Origin: Hygrocybe punicea
Lineage: Eukaryota > Basidiomycota > Agaricomycetes > Agaricales > Hygrophoraceae
DNA: 64,000 nucleotides
Reading direction: 5' to 3'
Assembly: GCA_963556145.1 (NCBI GenBank)
Contig: OY744467.1
Span: forward strand, 2,480,001-2,544,000
Of this stretch, positions 1-13,355 are shown piece after piece (the stretch's first letter is position 1; each line of letters opens with the position of its first letter). A model generated the notes under the pieces. That model did not search any database, was not told the DNA's origin, and saw only the letters and a list, made by a program, of their open reading frames with translations. The translations under genes were made by a program, and so were the position numbers.

Positions 1-3000
1 TCCCCGAGCGTTCGTTGCATCACAAGATCGGCCACTCGCAACTTGACATCTGCAGGCGCGCAAACAGGGCAGACTTGAATGGAACAATCTTCTCCACAAA
101 CTGTGAAAATAAGATTAGACAGTACTCCTATCAGATAGACTCGTGAAAGCATACCTGATGGACACCTATGACCGCACTCCATGACTTTGTCACAACGTCT
201 GTCGCAGGGTAAACGTGCGCATATCTGGAATGATATGGTCAAAGATGGGAGATCAAATGTGAGAGAATGAAATCTAACCGAGCCGCATGGCACCGGGCAA
301 GTAAGATGAGCACACTTCCTGAATCAAGAACAAGAGTCAGCAAATGTCTTGAATAGTCAGAACGAACCCACCAGGTACACGATTCTTGGCAAGGAGCGCA
401 GGGCGTCGAGCAATAATTTTTGCATCGCGTGTGAGAGCATTGCTGACGACAAGATTCTTTGCACACCGTTGTGCGCTGATGTTGTTGCGAACATGGTTCT
501 TGACATGGATGTTCGCAAAAAAGAGTTTTCTGACATGAATGCCCACGGTGCTTTCGGAGCTGTGAATCTTCAGCCTGGTTATCATTGAACTCTTGACACT
601 CGTGGCATCGAGAGTTACAGTCTCGACCACAGCAGGCCATGATACCGCCACAAGGGGCACGGCAAGAGTACAGGGAAGGATCTGCAGAGCATTTCAATTC
701 GGCGGTGTGTTCGCAATTCGGGAGATGTTTTGTCAACAACTGTCCACAAGGAACATCTTCAAGATTATCCAAGAGGTGGCTGTAATACATCGTTATGTTA
801 AACAAGGCTTTGCATTTGACCCATCGTGTCACTCACCACAGGACAGAAAATGCAATGTGTCCACAAGGAAGTTCGACTTCCGGGGTGGGAAACTGGCAAT
901 CACCGCATGAGTCTGCACATTGCTTGTTACAAGGATGGCCTCTCGAACAAAGTCTCCCACAAGACCGAACACAAGTTACTGTGAGATGGTTTGGGTCGTC
1001 GGGATGGCACTGTAAGTGTAAATGTTCAGTGAACGCAAAGCAATCGAGAATGAATCTACTTTATATGGACAAATGTGGCCGCATTTGAGTTTCGCGTCGC
1101 AAGGCTTCAAGCATCCCCCTTTAAAATAATTGAATCCTAAGGAATTCTAAGCAAAGATGTGGCGGCTCACCATCTGGGGCAATTCTAGGGAGCACGCCGG
1201 GCTTCGAAACATATTCAATTACATTGGGGTGCCGATGGCATGCTATTGGGAAGGCATCCCCGACAGCATGCTCCCGCTCCAATTCATCAATGATCGATCG
1301 CCACATATGACTCCGCGATGCTAGATTCAAGGAATTTCCCAGAATAAAGAGACCTTCCTTTGCGCGAGACAAAGCAACTATATATCATCATTTTAGAGTA
1401 CGTGAAGGTCAAGAACACCGAAATCACGTGCCATTTGTGCGATTCTCGGACTGATTTCCATTCGAAAGATCACATTAGTAAAGCTCATGCCAATCGCAAA
1501 CTATTTGTGTTCACCTTCAAGAAACCTATATTCGCTCGGCTAGCGGCGGAATGACCCAATAGTGCTGCGTCATCGTCTGACGTGCCCGAGTTTCTCACGA
1601 GTGAAAGGATAACAATCTTAATAATCAATAATTGAAAGACATAACACCCTTCTGATCGGTGAAATACCTTTGCTTCCTCTCCTTGATAGTTATCAACCGT
1701 GCGTAGTCGTACCTGAGTTCAGTAACAATAACATGAGCGAGGTAGTAAGCCGACATGGATGATAATTACCCGTCTTGTAACCTTGATGCGCTCAACTCCT
1801 ACAAGAATATTTTGATCTTTGCTCTCCTCGCCTTCCTGGTCCTCAAGAGCCATTTGATCACGCTCGTCTATGACTACAGCAACTTCATTGGATAAGGCAT
1901 CGCGGACTTTTGCGAGTTGTCCGAGATAAGCACACAAAACGACAATGTCGCCATCTTGGGAATAACACCCTTGGCTGAATAACCAAATGTCAGAATGGTG
2001 AGCACGCGAAATGCATGAGTATATACCGTAGTAAGTAGAGAACCAAGTCCTTGATCATTTCAACCTTTCAAGGGATTCAATCGCCAAGCCTGACTGTTCA
2101 ATGGCAGGAACGGTCACCTCAAACATGTTGTATTTGCTTGCTGATTCTTCTGCTCCTGCGTTCTCTATATTGTTGTGGGAGAGGAAGAAGATGTTCTTGG
2201 AAAGTCCTCGTACAGGTGGATATGCTTTTACCAAATCGTGATCCTGCAGATTTGGATAAAGAGTATGCCTATCGAAATGGAAGTCAATAAGGAGACCTCG
2301 CTGCCCCGTTGGACGGACCGGATAAGATCTGAGATCGCTGGTCTCATCCTACGCTGTACGTCTATTTGAGACATGGGTAATCCAGAGGTAGCCAATCGTT
2401 CCATTAGAGACATGTCAAACTTGAAAAGCTGGCTCCCGCGTCGGTGGTCCATCGAGAGAGCTACCAGGAACATCAATTTGGAGACGGAGACAGTCTGTCC
2501 GACACGTACAATAATTGTTTAAAGTAGGACGCAGTTGCAAGGGGTCGCCAATTAAGATGAGATGCTCAATAGATGGTACTAGGCTCCCCAATATATGTGC
2601 TTCGAGAACTTGACCGGCCTCTTCAACTAACATGACACGAGGGGCCAGTCCCTATATATAACATATTGGCGGGCGTGCAAATTCACAGCCGCATAACTTA
2701 CTTTCAACATCGATGTCAATTTCGCTGCCCCTGTTTTGAGAGTGAATCAATGGTGGTATTTGGAGATAATTTCGCAGACCTGTTGTAGTACATCCTACGA
2801 TATCCACATTTCGGAGCAGCTGACGTCTTACCTGTCACGTTCGTTCTTCAACATCAGATCACCCAAATTTAGTTTCAGAAACGAACCTCATCCTTGCCTT
2901 CGTTGTAGACACTCAGCGCCCCTGCATGCTTCCGACGAAGATTCTCAAAGTCCTGCAGCGATATTATCCTGGGTCAATTTACGCCGTAGAGACACATACC

Positions 3001-6000
3001 TGCTGATTGTTCCGTTGCAGATTGGTTCGAGCTTGTTCGGTCCAGTAAATATGAAGCCTTTCCCGCTCGGAGGATGCCAAAGACCACATTTCGCCTTCCG
3101 CAAGCAAGACCTGGAGCGGACGATCTGACAAAGGCAACGGTGGTACGCCATCATAACCTTGCGCGATAAAGAACTCGCCGAGATCCCTCAAATCAGATGG
3201 CTCGATGGAAGTGGATGTAGACTGGTCAGCGGAGCCTTGATGTGAGGGAGAAGGTCGGACCTCTTGTACGGATGTTGGCACAGGAGCATCGCGGATGGTA
3301 TTAGATACCCATAATCTCTGCCATGGCTCTTGAGACACTTCATCGTCGCCCTCGTCTTCGAACTCTGAGTCGGGGCTTGCGGCATCAGCGTCCATCTCGA
3401 CGTGGAGAGAATGAAACATGTTCTGATGAGAGATAATTTGCTGAGTTGGCCCAGGTTCAACTTCAGCAGCGGGAGGCCTTGGATCTTCCTTCTCCCGAAG
3501 AAATGCCAGATCTTTGCCTTTTCTCCAGTAGGTATAGATAGAGTCATCTTCCTCTTCGTCAACTTTTTGTCCGTATTTTCCTATTTTCTGCCAACGACCA
3601 TCATGGTTGGAGGTTGACGAACTCTGCTTGAGCAAGTAGATCCAGGGAGGAGGTTGGAGGATGTGTTCGTAATGTTCCGAGTATTGTATCTGTATGTATT
3701 GGACGATTTGCTGTGAGTCCACGTGGGTTTTCAAAAGTTGTGACATTAGTTGCTTGATCTGCTCCTCGATTTCTCTGAGGGATCGGTGATGCTGGCCGAA
3801 GGAACGATCCAAGCGAGATTGGCCAGCAAGCATTTCCATATTCTCCATAGAATACTGCGATATTCGTTCATCCGTAGAGTGAGAGCCCAATCGCACCATA
3901 CGTGAAGTTATTTCGGCATCAAGGACAGAGCGAAGGATGTGATCCAAAGCGTGATTTGTGAATGCGATCATGAGCATCGGTCGCACCTGATTCGCTAACA
4001 GAACACGGATAAGTTCGACTCCTGTAAAACTCTGCAGCAATCATTTAGTGGCTCAAGTAATGAAAGAGAATGAAGGTCCCACCTTTCCGGTGCCAGGAGG
4101 CCTAATCAGAACATCTGAGTGACCAGATGGGCAGTGAAGTATGAAATCTCACCCTTGAATGAGACTCAATTCTCGAATCAACGTGTCAACGACTGCCTCA
4201 GCTTGGCTAACATCCAACCGGCTGCTCTTCAGTACTTGACGAGCCGCAGCGACAGAAGCAGGGTCATTAGGAGACATCTTGAGGTCCCGGATACCGGCTT
4301 CGGGTGGAAACAAAGAAGAAAGTTGATAGCTGAAACCTGGAACCACTGCGTATCTGGGGGCTTCGATCTTGATAGACTCGAAAAATTCAGGGGGTCGATG
4401 TACTATGTATCTTGGGAAAGGAATTGATTCCGGTTCCACACGTAGAGCTTCCAGAAAAGGTCTGACGGCTTCAAACATAACGGAGGCTTCCAACATTATC
4501 CTGATATCGCCCTTCGAAGTCTCCGGATGCTTCAGAGTATTAAGAATGCGTAACATGACCGCCGGATCGAAGAATACGACCCGCAACTTAATACGGTCAC
4601 GATGGAGCTTTGCAGAGTCTGTCAAGTCCCGTATGGAACTGGATACAATACCAAGGTGTACGTCCGTTTGGATGTCGCTTTTCCAGATGAGCGCTATAAG
4701 ACCTCCTGACATGAGTCTCTTTCCGCTTACACCTTCCCAGAAATTCACGCGAGTATTGGGTTGCAAAGCACGAGCGCGACCGGGAGGAGTATCCACCGAG
4801 AGCCCCACCGAGATCCCACGACGATCAGGTACCAAGGGTAAAAAGTCGACGTTCGTGTAGACATCGAACATCACGCCTTCTTGCCCATCGGCAAACCCGC
4901 GGTATTTGCCCCCACGCTTCTCCAGTAAGTCTGAAAGGCGAGTTCTTGTCCGTATTGCATTTTTGAGGTCCTCTCGAACAAGTTGTACAGAGGTACGAAG
5001 GGGAGCACTGGGAAGATTCAAACTTGTGAGAGAAAGCCTTACCTCACAGAAAGCGTGAACGTACATCAGCTCTTCTCGCAGCAAACGGAACTGTATGTCT
5101 AGGAGTCTCTCCATGCTCTCAGCAGGGTATGGATGTGGTGCGCCATACAGGTTGGCAGGTAAGAAAGGTGGTAAGCGCGACGTAAGCTCATCATGGGTAG
5201 GTGCTATGCGAATCTGCTGAATTTCAACGAAGTCGTTGTCGTGACGTGGTCCGTTCGCTCTATGTTCACCCGGACCTTCGTATGCATTCAACAAGGCAGC
5301 AATAACGCCCTCATTTGAACCTGAGCGGGTGAACCGGGAAGACGCTGATCGATCACGACGAAGATTGCGATCAAGCTTGTCTTGTTCGCGGTCGACGATG
5401 GCCAAGAGCCGGGTAATCTTATGATTTAGTTGAGTGATCACATGATCGCGAGCTGCCTGTGAAGCGTCTTTGAAAGAATCGTCAAAACTAGGAGGGACAG
5501 TGGAGATCCCGCGTTCCCAAGCCTTCATCCATTCTTGAAGTTTCCGTACCAGAGGTGTTAACCTGTGTTCCGTGGCCACTATATTCTTGAAACGAGTCAG
5601 ACATCTGCAAGGAAATTGATATCAAATATAGGTCAAAGCAAAGATGGAAAAAAAAGACAAACTCGAATAGAACACCAGCAAGCGAAGCGATCACTTGACT
5701 TCCAAGAGGCACCTTCAAATTCGAACGTAGGGGATCCTTGAATGAACGAGCAGCAATGGCTTGGTTCATGCATCCTTCGACCACTCCTGAGAAATGCCCA
5801 AAATTGTCAATGATACGCATATAAAGACCACTGACATTCCAAAATTAAGAAATATACGAAGCAACACAATAGAATTACGAACTTGACTGCATGGGTTAAG
5901 GTACTCTTCACGACAAATTCGGATGAGTAGTACTATGTTGCCAGAATCAAATCTGACGATGACGTTTCCAAAGAGGCGGACAGACCCTAAGCAGAGGTAA

Positions 6001-6813
6001 GATACCTCTCTGAAAGGACAAGATAGTGCTGCTCAATCCCGCCTGAGTGGAGACTGGAGACCACTGAAGGATGTCGGCGATGCGCAAAAGTGCATTATCC
6101 TTAAGGCGACGTCTGAGAAGGGCATCGTCGGATCTGGAGGACTGTGAACTGACCGATACAATGGACGAGAGCAGTAACTTGGAATCACAGCAATCAGTTC
6201 CAGTAAACAGTGCGTTAAAATTGGAACAACCTGTCCGTCTTCTGAAGTCTAGAATGGGGGATTATTTGACAACAACCCGCAATAATCGGAACTCACGCAC
6301 CCATGAAGAGTTCGTGGCAGTGGCGCTGGTGATGATCTCCAAAAAGGCATAGATATTAGAAGGACTCTTGAACCGATAATTATCATAGAGAAACGTTTTG
6401 AGATGATTATGGGCTTCGTTGGGAGAAAGTTTGGCTCCAGTATCTGAAAAGAAAAAATCCGTCCCAGTTCCCGTCAACTTGGCCAATCCGGCCTCCGTTA
6501 AAAAGGGGGCTATGGCATCTATTGCAGATGAGCCCCGGTCCACATCAGAGGGTTGGGTAGTTAAGGCGGGACTCGCAGTGTGTCGAAAACGGCAATGAAA
6601 TTCCCGTTTACATTTACCACTCGTCCAGTACAAATTGCACACGCCTGGAGGCGCAGTTGCGGCCTCAGAGGGACTTGCTATCTGTGGCGCAGAACCTGGT
6701 GCTCTCGATCCAGATGAAGATTGCTGAGGTGTCTCGCTGTGTAGAAAGGAGCAGCGGTCACCCTGGCGGCAGCCTCTGGGGGTGTTGTGAAATCTGCAGA
6801 TTCTATGAGACAT
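1..6813 (-). CDS. NFX1-type zinc finger RNA helicase (ZNFX1/Hrr1-like), 3' end cut by window
   Basis: Superfamily 1 helicase of the ZNFX1 family, whose members (S. pombe Hrr1, animal ZNFX1) act in small-RNA silencing or RNA surveillance; that role is transferred by family. The start at 6813 gives two CCCH fingers (C-x8-C-x5-C-x3-H, residues about 6-25 and 60-80). A conserved armadillo-like N-terminal region follows (about 6260-4150), then Walker A GPPGTGK at 4083-4101, the AFTNHALDH motif near 3950, the EEAGQ box and GDPLQLRP near 2600-2540, TVDNYQGEEAK near 1700, and VALSRAKEG near 1370. Cysteine-rich NFX1 fingers fill about 1100-240. The conserved CPVCAPADVK stretch at 1-100 is still open, so the C-terminus lies beyond base 1. 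At least a dozen short introns are present. Two coding exons are only 19 nt long (4083-4101 and 1432-1450), and the intron 1378-1431 appears to use a GC donor. Confidence 0.9.
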
Positions 6814-7143
6814 GGGTAGGGTAAGAGATATAAGCGAGTTGTGGACCGTACCAGCCTTATATATGAAGGCCAGCGCTCATTCGAAGATCGTCGACCTGCC
6901 ATTATTATAACAATGCGCAGCAATCGCAGATTAATGCGCCAAATGCCGAGAATATTTAGTAAATCACAGCCCTGTTCCATCGATTGCGATAGGGCTTGCA
7001 GCGAGGCCGCGGATCCTTTTCCTTTAGGTCTTTGCTTTAGGCAAGTTATAAAACCATTGGGGAGCGTGTGAATAACATGACATGATATTATCATAAGATT
7101 TTATTTATTTATGTTATAATAAGTGTATTCAATTTCCGAGTTG
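6814..7143. promoter_or_regulatory. Bidirectional promoter, helicase / ETFA
   Basis: The 330 bp between the start codons of the leftward helicase gene and the rightward ETFA gene hold no other credible reading frame. The part next to ETFA (about 7075-7125) is AT-rich, and a TATAAAA-like string lies near 7046. Which elements drive which gene cannot be told from sequence alone. Confidence 0.5.
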
Positions 7144-8322
7144 ATGAGCACCATGCTCAGGTTGGCAGTACGGCCGTTCGTATGCCGTCGAGCCTTAGTT
7201 CGCGGCTATGCGGTCAGCTCATCCCCGCATGCGCTCGTTCTATTGGAACATCGTAAAGGGGAGCTCGATTCAGGCTCTCTTTCAGCGCTTACTGCAGCGG
7301 AACAATTGGGAGGACAAGTTACCGGCCTCATTGTCGGTGGTCCTGATCAGGTTCAGGGTGTTGTAGAGAATGCCAAAAAGTGGGTCCTAGTTCCCCTGCT
7401 CTTGCCGGTACCGGTTGATTCATTTGTGTGCTAAGATTGAAGGGCTTAACGTCGTTACTGCATTCCACCTCTTCACAATACTCGACACCTTTGCCAGAAT
7501 TTCTTGCGCCTCTGTTGGAGCACATTCTTGGAAAGGATTCCCCTTTCACACATGTTTTATCCGCACATTCACCTTCCGCGAAATCTCTTCTTCCTCGCCT
7601 CGCAGCCAAACTTGATGTCCCTGCCGTATCTGACATTACTTCCCTCGAACATGACTCCTCCTCTGACACCACGACCTTTACCCGCCTAATATACGCTGGA
7701 AATGCCATCTCTACCGTCCGTGCCCCCCCGTCCATTCCCGTCAAAATTTTCACCGTTCGGTCGACTGCTTTCGCACCTGCTCAATGTTCTGAGGGTGCAG
7801 GTCTGGGAGACGTGAAAGCGCTTGACCCTGTGGATGTCCCAGACTCATCCACGCAGCATATTAATACCATCATTGCCAAGTCCGACCGACCTGCTTTAGG
7901 AGTTGCGAGCCGTGTGGTGGCCGGCGGACGAGCACTCAAGAATGCCGAGACATTCCAGGCCACTCTTTATCCGCTGGCTGATGTGCTTGGGGCTGCGGTG
8001 GGTGCCTCGCGTGCTGCAGTTGATGCCGGCTACGCGGATAATTCTCTGCAAGTTGGTCAGACCGGGAAAGTGGTGGCCCCTGAATTGTACATGGCATTGG
8101 GTATCTCTGGAGCTATCCAACATCTTGCGGGCATGAAAGACTCCAAACTTATTGTGGCTGTAAATAAGGTTTGGCCCCATCCTCATAAGCTGATCACCGA
8201 TTGACCTGGTTTGCATTTATCAGGATCCCGATGCCCCGATCTTCCAGGTTGCTGATGTGGGTCTCGTTGCAGACTTGTTCTCGGTTGTGCCTGAGATCAT
8301 TGAAAAGTTGAAGGAGTCGTAG
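7144..8322 (+). CDS. Electron transfer flavoprotein subunit alpha, mitochondrial
   Basis: ETF-alpha passes electrons from matrix acyl-CoA and other dehydrogenases to ETF-ubiquinone oxidoreductase. Three exons fit: 7144-7379, 7436-8168 and 8224-8322, giving about 355 residues, slightly longer than typical ETF-alpha. The first 20 or so residues are Arg/Ala-rich without acids, as expected of a mitochondrial presequence. The N-terminal domain is followed by the conserved [11 protein letters not shown] segment, then the C-terminal FAD domain with [26 protein letters not shown] and GISGAIQH. The end, [19 protein letters not shown], is on the last small exon. A GTG codon upstream at 7123 is in frame, but the ATG at 7144 begins the presequence and is preferred. 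Confidence 0.95.
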
Positions 8323-9081
8323 AGCTCCCATAACTAACAGAAGTACATAGGTAGCACGACACAATGACCCTGAACCCACTTGGTCACTTGGTTTTCTTAC
8401 AACCACTAACACGAACAACAAGTTCGCCGGTCCCGTCGTACAACAGCGATCTCCAGCATACATTCTTTTTTAAGTAAACCTGAGAGTCTCAGGTCACGAC
8501 TTGGATATTCAAACAAGAATTCGCACCCTGTTGAGCTTTGGCCTCCGTCTGAGTGGACTTCCAACTGACCTGATACACAGATGCTATACGTGTTCAGGGC
8601 GTTCTTCGCACTTAACAGCACGTTACATACCCTCGAAAACACTGATGCATATGTACTGATGACTCGCGGGGTTCCGGTGTACGTCGCGTGTCCCTCAGCG
8701 TCCGAACGAGGAACTGCAATGCTTTTCGCTCTTTTCTTCTATTCCCAACAATTGATCCTCTCCTCACGTTTTGGACTTTGTTTCTGGAGGTACAACAGAG
8801 TTGATGCTCAGCGCTCATCGCTCATCGTTGAGCTGCCATTGGTTACAAATGTTCTAGATGTGAAGATAGCAGAATGGAAGCGGGGAAGCAAGGGTTTCAC
8901 CGTGTACGCGATCAAACGTTCTACCGATGAAGTCCTGGCTTAAACGAATCATTCTTTCCATCGGGGTCAATAGAAGACGTCCGTGTTTGATTGGAGGAGC
9001 CGGGTAAGAACAATGAACAAGGAAATTTCCCGTTGCGAGAGAAACAGCAGTTACAATTATGAAAAATCCACAAAATTTCGG
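8323..9081. other. Convergent intergenic region
   Basis: This stretch separates the ends of ETFA and RRP12 and should contain both 3' UTRs. An open frame at 8581-8943 (plus, 120 residues) has no recognisable domain and no homology pattern I know, so I do not call it a gene. A short GCTCAGCGCTCATCGCTCATCG repeat lies near 8808-8828, and related strings occur near 55,695 and 61,018. Confidence 0.4.
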
Positions 9082-12000
9082 TCATCGTTTACCTGTAATG
9101 CCAATTCGACCTTGACCTCTGCGTCCACCTCTTTTCGCTGCTTGTGACAATGTCAAATATGCATAGGGATCAACGTTGCCCTTCTTGAGATCACCTCCTG
9201 CTTTCTGTGTGAACAAGATGAAGTGTAGATTTGCAATTTGCAAGCAGGAAACATGACTGGCCTTTGCCTTGAACTCATGTCCCAGCTTGAGATCTGATTT
9301 TCCTTTGTTCTTTTTTCCTTTGCCGAAATCTCCATCAATCATCTCGACATCCCCTTCCAAATCCTCATTCTCACGTCTACGCTTCTTTGTGTCTTTATTG
9401 AATTTGATGCGGCCATTCGATCCACGGGTAAATCCATCGACAGACGTTATACTTTCGCGGTACGCTGTACCATCAACATCCGTCCCTGATGTTTTTTGTG
9501 CGATAGCATCCGAATCGGAGTCTTCATCGATAATCATTTTGCCCGTATCGTCGTCTGTCTTGAAGTGGGCGGCGTCTTGTCCAGGCTTCCGGTGTCTGTT
9601 TGACTGAGAAACTGCAAGACATTCAATGAATTCCAAGTCATCTCGAAAGGAATACACTAACCACTGATGCGAGATGCGGCACCGTGTAAAAGGTCTATAG
9701 GCTCGTCATCATCAACTCGAAGTCGTGCCCCCATCGTGATGCCTTTCCGTTTGGATGGTGCAATTGAACGCACTGCATGTTCGTCGTCGTCGCTGTCTTC
9801 CAGCTCACTATCGCTACCATATAACACATCTTCGAAAGCGTCACCCCCCGCAAGTTTGACAGTCGGCACCTATATATACTGAATACAATCTCCAGATAGA
9901 AAGGCAAAATGCTCACCTCTTCACCGTCATCAGCGACAAGTGCTTTTTTCCTCTTTGCCCTTTCTTTGCGCTTCTTGATGTTAACAAGGACTTTTCCAGC
10001 CTCTTCTTCACCTGCGCAAGCGTATACATCATCCCACCCAAATCGTCGTAGCATTCGCTCAAAGATATGGCGGACTTTGGCCTTGAAATGGTTCTTGTGT
10101 TCATGAGACCAACCGAGTAACGCAGGTACAAGTTGTTTCAGATGTGGTCGAATGAGCTCTGTTGGCAGTGCATGAATGGCGAGCTTGACGAATCCGAGAA
10201 CGGACTTGACGATTTCCCGATTGGCTGAGGAGAGAAATACAAGTAAGGTCGTGAAAATTTCGTTCTGCATCCCTGACGAAATTGTGTCTGCAGAATGGAA
10301 TAGCGTCAGTCGAATAGACAAGAAACAGTAAAATGAACCTTTGAATTCGAAGACTAAGCGGGAAATAGCGGTCACTGTCGCACTGATCATGTGTGGGCTA
10401 GCACCAGCCAAGCCACCCGCAACCATAGTCATATATTCTTCCACAGTAGCAATAACTAAAGCACCAAGCTATAAGGGAAGGTAGAATGTACTCCAACAAA
10501 AAAGCATACCTTCACTGTCCTCATCCATGTCCCCTATCATACTTCTTTTCACTACACCACCCTCGCTCATTTTCTTGCCCATGGCTACGATGAACTCAAA
10601 TGAGGCCGTTCTTGTTTTCTCCGATGGTTCCTTTGTACCCAACACTGCTTCCGGTATTAAGAATGGAACCACATGCAGGGCAGTGGAGGGAATACGCGAG
10701 ATAAGCGAAGAAAGCAGCCGGATTCGATCCTTTTTAGATATCTATCAGAATTGAAACGGTTAGATTGTAAACTGGCTTCACTTTTTTCGCTGCTGGCAGC
10801 AACCCATCGCCGAGCTCGTCCAACAAGTTGAGAACACGCTCGACATCAATGGTCACTGTCCCGCCTTCGACAAGCTTTCCGAGAACTTTGTAACCGCGCT
10901 TCTGCACTCCATTGTCAGTGTTGTTCAAAACTTCTGACGTCAAGCAAAGCTGGAACAGAGCAGTAGCGTCGGCTGAAGAGAGGTGAGGTAAGAGTAGGAT
11001 GAGGAGATCCTGGGCGGTAACGGTCAAGCTGGTGCTGTCACTCGAGTGATTACTTGCTGGGTGACGTGATTGTTGCTTTATCATGTTCTGCTTGAATAGC
11101 TCCACAACCTTACCGTACGCTGTTGTGATTGCCTGTGCGAGAGTAAGTCTGGATAATAAATGGGAAGTCCACGTCACATACCTCCTTTCCAGCAATGGCA
11201 GCCCATGCGCTGATGACATCTCCCACAAATCCCCGGCCGTCCTTATCGGCGTTTCCAAATACGTTGAAAAAAACAGCTAGCCAACTAGAGGCTTGACTTC
11301 GTAAGAAAGACACATTTTGAGACGCCTCTTCCCTCGAAATCGAGTTATGGTCTGCCCGATCGCGATCCGTTGACGATAATGCCACATTGGAGTCTACCAT
11401 GACTTTCAATGCCTTTAGGACAGCTAGCCGAAGCTCTGGCTGGCTGTAAAGTAACTGCGAAAGCAACTGGGAAAAAGCGGGGTTCAAGGCCTTAACACGG
11501 GAAAATGATCAGCCTGTAAAAGTATGATCGCACGTGGACGGGAAGTAAAAGGTTACTTGCCTCTCGCAAATCAACGGTCGCAAAACAATAACCCGAAAAT
11601 CCCGTCCATATCTGAGCTATAAGGACGTTCCAAACCTTTGCCTCAGACGGTCGGTCCTCGTTTTCTGCCTTCTGTTGCAAGTCGAACATACGCTCACTCA
11701 GAGGGACAAAGTAGGACACAAAGTGACTTAATGGAGATGGGTGAGGTTGTGACAAAAGAGGGAGGAGAAATGCTCGAGGCTCCCGACCGGCTACACTGTG
11801 ATAATGTAGAAATGAATCAGAAACGAGGCACGCAAAACGGGTAAAAATACATACCGGTCTGATGGTTCGAGGTTTAAGGGAAGAATTCGCAACATTACGT
11901 CCGGCCCAAGTACACGCATTGCAGTAGCCAAGGTACCATCGGCAGCTTCTTTACATTCGAATCCTTTTTGGATTCTTAACTCACCCACCTTGTGGATGAG

Positions 12001-13355
12001 GGGAAGCAGAAGAGATTCTGTAAAAGTTGGAGAAGTCCGACTCTCCCTGCCACCCAAGTTGATGATCAGAGATGATATCACAGAGAGGAGTTCAGGAAGA
12101 GACCGAGCAAAGGCCAAAGAATCTAAGGCTTTTGTTGTCTCGAGGATTATTTTGCCCAGAGTGGAGCTGACATCCGCTTGTCCCGACTCGCGGATGGCTG
12201 AGGCGATAAGTGTCGGAAAGAAACAGTGGGTAAGTAACTTGAGCGACTCTGCCACTGCCTTTCTAGTCGAGGCGTCGCTACATTCAAGGAAGAGCCACAC
12301 AGACCTCCATGCTTTATCTATTTCTGTGGAGCAAGCTTCTGGGTCCGTAATAGAGTATGCAAGCATTGCATTGCCCAACAGCTGTACCCATGCTGATGCG
12401 AGAATGATGTCGGATTTCGAAGGAGGTGATGAGAGGATGGCTTTTAGAACGCCGGAAACCTCTACAACGACGGTATTTCCTTCCATTCGAGCATTTGTTG
12501 AGAAAAGTTCGGAAAGTATGGTGTACGCCGATTGAGACAAATAAGGATTGCCTAAACGAGGAAGAGTCAGGATCAGGTTTGTGATCGGTGGTAGGGCCTG
12601 CCATGTATACAGTGTTAAAGACAACAATAACCGAAGCTAGCTTTACTCACGGAAAGGGGAAGATTTGGAAGAACGGGCTTCAAGAAAGCAAGAAGATGGA
12701 TTGCTGTCTCGGCAGCTGGTGCTCCAGAATCCTTCCCGGAAGATTTAGATTTGGCAACTGCGCCTTCGTTCGCATCTGTAAGAGCTGATTTGGCCCATTC
12801 TGCTACTTGATGGGAATAAGGGTGTCTCGCCAACGGTGAAGGAGGCGATGCAAGAATATCTTTCACGACGTCGGCGGCCTTCCGCCGTACCTTGGGCCGC
12901 AAATCCAAACATAGCTGCAAAATAGACGCAAATGCCTGGCGCACGCCTTGTACCTCCAGTTGAAAAGGGTCCAAAGATTGAAGAATGGTATGGTAAAGCG
13001 TCAGTTGCGATCGCAGAGGTGGTGCATGGTGCATTAGAGAAGGAAAAAGAGGACTGGTCAGTGGGAGAACAGTACTTAGGTTGGTGCGTATGATCGGTTG
13101 CGGCACAAACGGGATGACCAAGGCCAATAGATAGAGCTGAGCAGGTAGAACGTCTCCATCGCTCAAACCTGTGTCATTTTTCCTTAAAGTAGCTTCAATG
13201 GTAGTTAGAATGGCAGCAAAGTACGCAGTGGGTGTATTTTCGGTGTTCTGCTCCTGAAAGGTAGCCTCAAGAGCTCGCAGAAGAGTTGCCGGTGATTTCT
13301 GGTGAGCAAGAGAGGATGAAGTGTGGGGGCGAATTTTGGCCAGAACATCCTCCAT
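9082..13355 (-). CDS. RRP12: Ribosomal RNA processing protein RRP12
   Basis: RRP12 is a HEAT-repeat protein of the NUC173 family that binds pre-40S and pre-60S particles and helps their nuclear export. The product is read from 13355 (start MEDVLAKIRPH) to a basic glycine/arginine-rich tail ending in GRIGITGKR just before the stop at 9082. Helical-repeat sequence runs through most of the length. The highly conserved C-terminal part includes LVPALLGWSHEHKNHFKAK and IFERMLRRFGWDDV (about 10,140-10,020), followed by lysine-rich and acidic stretches. About a dozen introns of 45-70 nt interrupt the frame, and I see no broken exon. The estimated length, about 1,200 residues, is normal for the family. 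Confidence 0.93.

Noticed and set aside
2979..4040. 353-residue helicase ORF as an independent gene
   Set aside because: It begins inside the helicase domain, and flanking exons on both sides complete the ZNFX1-type protein.
8581..8943. 120-residue plus-strand ORF between ETFA and RRP12
   Set aside because: No family resemblance, no splice context and a position between two convergent genes; most likely chance in 3' UTR sequence.
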